A stretch of DNA of 64,000 bases, from NCBI RefSeq assembly GCF_022201045.2, contig NC_068556.1, positions 1,528,001 through 1,592,000 of the forward strand, given 5' to 3'. This document shows, one piece after another, positions 59,201-64,000 of this stretch (position 1 is its first letter; each line of letters begins with the position of its first letter). The DNA comes from Citrus sinensis (taxonomy: Eukaryota; Streptophyta; Magnoliopsida; Sapindales; Rutaceae). The translations under genes and the position numbers were made by a program. Under the pieces are notes generated by a model. That model worked only from the letters and a program-made list of their open reading frames with translations. It did not search any database and was not told where the DNA came from.

Positions 59201-59494
59201 CATGGAGGATAAAATTCAGGAGGAATGAGTTTTCTTGAATCTTGGACTGTCATCCGGGAAAATGCAGCCACTATGTTTGCCTATAAAAATGTTAACACAG
59301 ATCAAAAACAAAAACAAACGACAAGTCGTCACATACAGAGATAATCAGGAATGACAGATCCTGCAATGCTGAAGATCCAAGAATAGTACGAGTTCAGCGC
59401 GACGGCGGGATCGAACGTTCTCATAACGAGCATACGCGACCATCAATCCAATCCCGAAGGAGATCCCAAAAAACATGCCATATAAGAAAGACAT
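56255..59494 (-). CDS. SYT4: Synaptotagmin SYT4/SYT5 type (SMP-C2A-C2B)
   Basis: There are thirteen minus-strand exons: 59494-59390, 59280-59176, 59078-59028, 58959-58839, 58493-58366, 58200-58099, 57996-57922, 57838-57759, 57676-57526, 57449-57216, 57120-56824, 56639-56526 and 56404-56255, giving 570 residues. An N-terminal membrane hairpin or anchor (MSFLYGMFFGISFGIGLMV) is followed by an SMP lipid-transfer domain (about 65-250). C2A (about 257-380) carries DLIGKSDPF and VFDDEG; C2B (about 430-545) carries DLIGKADPF and DVYDHDTFGKD, keeping the acidic calcium-binding residues. The family tethers ER to plasma membrane and moves lipids. SYT4 is preferred over SYT5 because the next gene is a family-A sucrose-phosphate synthase, as at At5g11100-At5g11110 (from memory). 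Confidence 0.92.
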
Positions 59495-62258
59495 TTTTCC
59501 CGGAAAATTTAATCATGAAAAGGAAAGTTGGCAATGGGGCTGGTCTGGTGGGAAAGTTACGAACGTCGTTGTTGGGTGTGCATGGAAGAGAATATGAAGA
59601 TTGCGTGCTTATAGCAAGCACTCTAGCTAATAAAAATATAATGAGATCATATTAACGTGGAATAATTCAATGAATCAATTTAACTTTGATTTGCAAAGCA
59701 AAGAAGGAAAGAAAAGTAATTTGTTTGTTCCTTTCGCTTGGGTTTAAACCACCACCTGCCTTTGTTGCTCTCTCTTTTCTTTTCTCTTTCTTCTCTTTTA
59801 TTAAAATCTTTGTTTATTTAGTTTTGGAAAATGCCCCTAATTTTTCTCTCATCTGCTACATTATTTTTATTAAAAGAACTTCAATTTATCTCAAAATTCA
59901 TTAGAAATCTCTACATCATTATTATGCTATACATGGAAAAAGATCTTAATAAATTAATAATATCATTAAAAAAAATAAAATAGTGCTAAACATGTGTAAA
60001 TTATATTTAAAAAAATTATTCTAAACGATTTGTTATTTATTAAGCAAATGATAAAATATGTAATAAGTGTACATTAAAAATTTGTGAACAATATTTCATG
60101 CACTCAATGAGACAATGAAATAATAATGATTGTAGACAGTAGTCAATGTTCCTTAATTAGTTGATTATGTTATTATTGTACTGTTGTGCTTTGTTATGTT
60201 TTAGGGACACAAAAGCAGAAGGCTTGATAGGAAAGGGGTGCGGGAACAAAATGATATAATTTTTGGGCACTTATGTTGAAAACAGTATTCATCGAGGGCC
60301 AAGAGAGCAAATATGAAATTTAGTCTGCATCCAATTGGTGGCTCGCGTTAGTCCAGGAGGGTGGATTGGCAAATCGTAAATAGCTCCCAGCCTGATACGT
60401 GTAACGTGACCTGGACGTACTCCCATCAATGCTATTTGCATGCGTGCCACATGGCGCCCTATCGCATCATCTGTGATTGGTTAACTTTGTAAATAAAATA
60501 TGGAACAAAGATAATTTAGGAGCCAGTCCCGTGTGCGAAGCAAAGACATTGACAACATTATTTACATATAACGTATGGTTCCTATGCAAAGAAAGTTTTG
60601 ACTTCACTCAGTGTATTTCGTCCAACTAACGAGTGCAAGTGCATGTTGATTTGTAGCCATTAGCCTAAAGTATAATGGTTAGAATTTAAATATTACAATT
60701 GTGAGGTCATGGATTTAAACTCCCACAATGTATTATGGGGTTTAATTTTTTTTCTCAATTTAAGTAAAAATAATTTTCTCCATTTCGAAATGTGAGTTGA
60801 CTAAACGTTTTTCGAATATTAAAGAGGATAAAAATTTGAACTAATCTTAGTAATAGTCTGATTTGTAAATATTAGTTGTAATATCATTTAATATGAGTTG
60901 TACTATCAAAAGAAAATATGCCTCAAGAGGTAGGCGAATTTTGAGCTCAATTTTCCCGAGGTAAATTTCTTCTAAAACTTGAAGAGTAGACAATTCTCCA
61001 TTCAAGGTTGAGAAATTTTCCTTTCATATATGAGTAGACTCGAACTATATAAAAGTATATAACCTTGATAGTAGGGCAAAATTAATCGGACCAAAGATTC
61101 GTTAATAGTGAAAAATGGGTTTACAAACAGTACTGGGAGCAACTTTAAGCTCTCGGCATTTGGAAAAGAAGAAAATATGGAATAAAACCTTTACATTTGG
61201 AATATAAATCTTATCTTTGTACGTAATATATGCTCTTGAACAGTGAATGAGGATACTTGGCATGAACTCCTCTCTAGCAATCCACCATCTTTATTTTTGA
61301 TGAAATATTTTTAATTACTATAATGACTAACTTGGTGGGATTTGATTGGTTGATTAAGTCTGGAAATATTATAAACCATAAATCAATCCAATCAATTTTG
61401 AGCATACAAAAGACATCCCCATCTTCTTTTGAACGTTCAATTCGCGGGTAAACACATTAGAGACGCGACCAATCTTGGAATTAAGGTGCGGGCTTTGCCT
61501 TCAAATTTATTCGTTTCTTATCTTGACTCTTGTAGATTCCTTTTTTTAATTGAATTGATGCCCGGCACAAATCCTGCTGAGTCATGCTAATCTGCTAGTG
61601 ATGCTTTTTATTAATTTCACGTAACTCTTGACGCCTGTTAATGCAAATGTGAATTGACCCAATTCCAATTATTTTATTTGGGTTTTAACTTTTACGTGTT
61701 TGATGGTGATCCTAGTATTTGATCAGCTTGATAACAATTATCAGTAAAAAAAAAAATGTGTACCCCGAAAGTAGTTTACGATGCTTCATCCACAGTTTTC
61801 CTTACAAAATTTTAAATTTTAAAAATTTTTCATCGTCGATCCCTTAAATTTTCGTCCATGTATTCCTGATCATATATCATATTACGTTATTGCATAAATA
61901 TATAATAAAGAAATTTACAGATGTAGCAAAAAAATTAGAGATTTAATAAAGAGTAAAAGTATTATACCAAACGCGTCGTTGTATCAAATTATTTCTCAAT
62001 ATACACGATTGCATTGAAAAATGACTTATCTACTGTGTATTTATTCCCGTTTACTATAACTATATCATTATTAGGATTTTGAAGAGGGTAAATTATATGT
62101 AGATATTTTAAGTGAATAAGAAGCAAGAGATGATTAATCATCTCAAGGAGAAAATGAGCACAAAACATACTTGACAGTTGTCATAATTCACACATTCTAA
62201 TTTGGTTTAAATTATATTACAATAAATTTCTAATTTTGTTACTTTTTTTAAAAAAAAT
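59495..62258. other. Divergent intergenic region between SYT4 and SPS
   Basis: SYT4 leader and promoter occupy the first few hundred bases, with a CT-rich patch near 59765-59800. At about 60655-60745 a SINE-like fragment shows TAGCCTAAAGTATAATGG (A-box-like) and GGATTTAAACTCC (B-box-like). The remainder is AT-rich with no gene recognised. Confidence 0.4.
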
Positions 62259-62496
62259 TTATTGTAAGGTTTTTTTTTTATTTTAACCACGAGGTATATG
62301 ACCCCAACTGTGGGAGGCATCTCTAAGCTTGTACTACAACTCAGATTAAAAGTCCTCGCTTGAACCGAGAGACACATATTCTCTCAACAAAGACGACTTC
62401 CATACAATTCGAACTGAAAAACAAATACAGTTAAGGCACTTAAGGAGACTCCACCGACAATCGAGCCAACACTCTTTTGGTTATTGTGAGGTTTTT
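62259..62496 (-). mobile_element. Short retroposon (SINE-like) with target duplications
   Basis: A direct repeat TTATTGTAAGGTTTTT (62259-62274) and TTATTGTGAGGTTTTT (62481-62496), one mismatch, brackets about 206 bp. Read on the minus strand, the insert starts with TTGGCTCGATTGTCGG (A-box-like), holds CTCGGTTCAAGCGAGG (B-box-like) and ends in an A-rich tail next to the far repeat. These are marks of LINE-driven retroposition. The A-to-B distance is longer than in simple tRNA SINEs, so the exact family is uncertain. Confidence 0.65.
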
Positions 62497-62897
62497 AACG
62501 TGAGTGGGGGCGGCATGTACGTGATGTGTCACGATTTTAGAGAATCAACACGGGCACTCCCAAATAAAAATAAAAGGAAAGAATAATTAATACAAAGTTG
62601 CAAAGTCATTTCCAGAGAAATCGCAAAGTCGAAAGTTCAAATTATATAACGAAAGCAACGCGAAGCGCGAGCCAAGCAGCCTCTCTCTCTCTCTCTCTCT
62701 CTCTCCCCGTCTCGCTCTCTCCAAATAATCTTCCCACTCACTCTACTTGACTCTTCTTCCACAACATTCTCAAAGAAACTGCTACACAGTGTACATAACG
62801 TAACATAATAATAACTGCCATCCTCACTCGTTAAGCATGCACAAACAGTAATCTCTTATTAATTTTTTTGTTTGTTTGTTTGCTTGTGGAGTTGGAA
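62497..62897 (+). promoter_or_regulatory. SPS promoter and leader with CT tract and short uORF
   Basis: A TATA-like box ATTATATAAC lies at 62641-62650, a (CT)12 tract at 62681-62705, and a five-codon upstream frame (ATG CAC AAA CAG TAA, 62836-62850) ends 47 bp before the SPS start codon. CT tracts in plant 5' leaders often mark transcription start regions. No other ATG was seen in the leader after the TATA-like box. Confidence 0.55.
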
Positions 62898-64000
62898 ATG
62901 GCGGGAAACGACTGGGTTAACAGTTACTTAGAAGCGATCCTGGACGTCGGTCCGGGAATCGACGACGCAAAATCGTCGCTGTTGCTTAGAGAGAGAGGGC
63001 GTTTCAGTCCTACTCGTTACTTCGTCGAGCAAGTCATCACCGGCTTCGATGAAACCGATCTCCACCGCTCTTGGATTCGAGTACCTTTTTCTTTCTTAAA
63101 TTGTCTTTCTTTCTTAATTTTATTATTCCTATTATTATGATCGTCTATTTCTAATGTCTAGGCTGCGGCTACGAGGAGTCCGCAAGAGAGAAACACTAGA
63201 TTGGAGAACATGTGTTGGCGGATTTGGAATCTGGCTCGCAAGAAGAAACAGGTTTTTGTTTTGATTTTGCTAGTCTTTTCAATTCTTCTTCTTGCTTTTT
63301 TTCCGCTTAGTTTTAGCTATTCACATTGTAGTCTTAAACGTTGAAATTTAATTTTGAGAATTTGTTCTGTTCTGTTGCTGTGCTTCGTATCGTACGGATT
63401 TTCACATCCGTTATAGGATCACGTAAGAATCCTCAGGTGCAGGTGCAGATGTTCGTATTCTTACGGATCACATGCAATTTTATGCAATTTCTAACGAAGT
63501 TAAATAATAAATCGGAGATGACGGCCAATTGCATACTAGTTCGCTTTATTTCGCTTAGTTTATGCTCTGTTTTCACTATTATTATTTTTTTAATAATCTC
63601 ATTTTAGCATGACAGTGTGAATGTGGCACATAGTTTCAATTTTTTTTTTTCCCTACAGATATATGTGTTTTTCAAATACTCAATTGTTTTTCAATTATTT
63701 ATAGATTTGTTAACTTGATTCTACTTCTCTTTCAACTCAAATATAGATTGAAGGAGAGGAAGCTCAGCGTAAAGCTAAACGCCGTCTTGAGCGTGAAAGA
63801 GGCCGCAAAGAGGCATCCGCTGATATGTCGGAAGACTTATCGGAAGGAGACAAAGGAGACGTGTCTGGTGAACTTTCTGCCCATGGTGGTAGCACCAGAG
63901 GAAGAATGCCTAGAATCAGTTCAGTTGATACAATGGAGAATTGGGCCATTCAGTACAAGGAAAAGAAACTCTACATTGTGTTGATAAGGCATGCGATGCA
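62898..64000 (+). CDS. Sucrose-phosphate synthase, family A (5' part)
   Basis: The first three exons are 62898-63080, 63162-63251 and 63747 to about 63988, and the gene runs off the window. The visible N-terminus is [20 protein letters not shown], followed by [72 protein letters not shown] and KKLYIVLI. These are the N-terminal landmarks of plant SPS, including the regulatory serine near RISSVD, the site phosphorylated in light/dark control. The enzyme makes sucrose-6-phosphate from UDP-glucose and fructose-6-phosphate in the cytosol. Family sequence demands LIS after YIV, which fits exon 3 ending at ATAAG|GC (63988), a GC donor. The glucosyltransferase domain lies beyond the window. The SYT4 neighbour suggests the counterpart of Arabidopsis SPS2F (At5g11110). 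Confidence 0.92.

Overview
The window looks like plant nuclear DNA. Genes have many short exons with GT-AG introns and AT-rich intergenic DNA, and all the gene families are plant ones (TPD1-like secreted proteins, a GH79 heparanase-like enzyme, hydroxyproline galactosyltransferase, plant synaptotagmin, sucrose-phosphate synthase). A woody eudicot, perhaps Citrus-like, is my best guess; the species is inference and nothing in the sequence fixes it.

Layout. 1-7.3 kb: a flotillin cluster, made of the 3' end of one copy, a complete two-exon copy and a relic exon fragment. 7.7-17 kb: two tandem TPD1-like genes on the minus strand, separated by transposon remains; between 15.2 and 17.0 kb a Mutator-like terminal-inverted-repeat element carries a processed copy of the mitochondrial ribosomal protein mS33. 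17.7-24.3 kb: a GH79 heparanase-like gene (+) convergent with an organellar cysteinyl-tRNA synthetase (-). 25.3-37.1 kb: three minus-strand genes in a row, HPGT (arabinogalactan-protein hydroxyproline galactosyltransferase), EMC7 (ER membrane protein complex) and an EamA/SLC35F5-type transporter. From memory this order (TPD1-like, HPGT2, EMC7, EamA) matches Arabidopsis At4g32110-At4g32140. 37-47 kb: gene-poor, with one intronless ARM-repeat gene and three well-delimited non-autonomous DNA transposons (hAT, a long-inverted-repeat element, a Tourist-like MITE). 47.2-50.5 kb: a nine-exon purple acid phosphatase, followed by a young, whole-looking Ty1/copia element at 50.7-55.7 kb. 56.3-59.5 kb: SYT4-like synaptotagmin (-). 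62.9 kb to the end: the first exons of a family-A sucrose-phosphate synthase (+). The SYT4-SPS neighbourhood matches At5g11100-At5g11110 as I recall it.

The exon-intron models were built by hand from splice consensus, reading-frame continuity across every junction, and recalled family sequences. All junction phases close, and predicted lengths agree with the families. UTR limits were mostly not determined. The genes are ordinary single-locus plant genes that do not form one pathway, although TPD1-like proteins, HPGT, the GH79 enzyme and PAP all act in the secretory or cell-wall compartment. I found no CRISPR, operon, gene-cluster pathway or clearly new system. The most informative unusual features are the retrocopy nested in the Mutator-like element, the decayed exon duplicate inside a PAP intron, a probable GC-AG intron and short uORF in SPS, and the flotillin copy-number cluster with a relic third copy.
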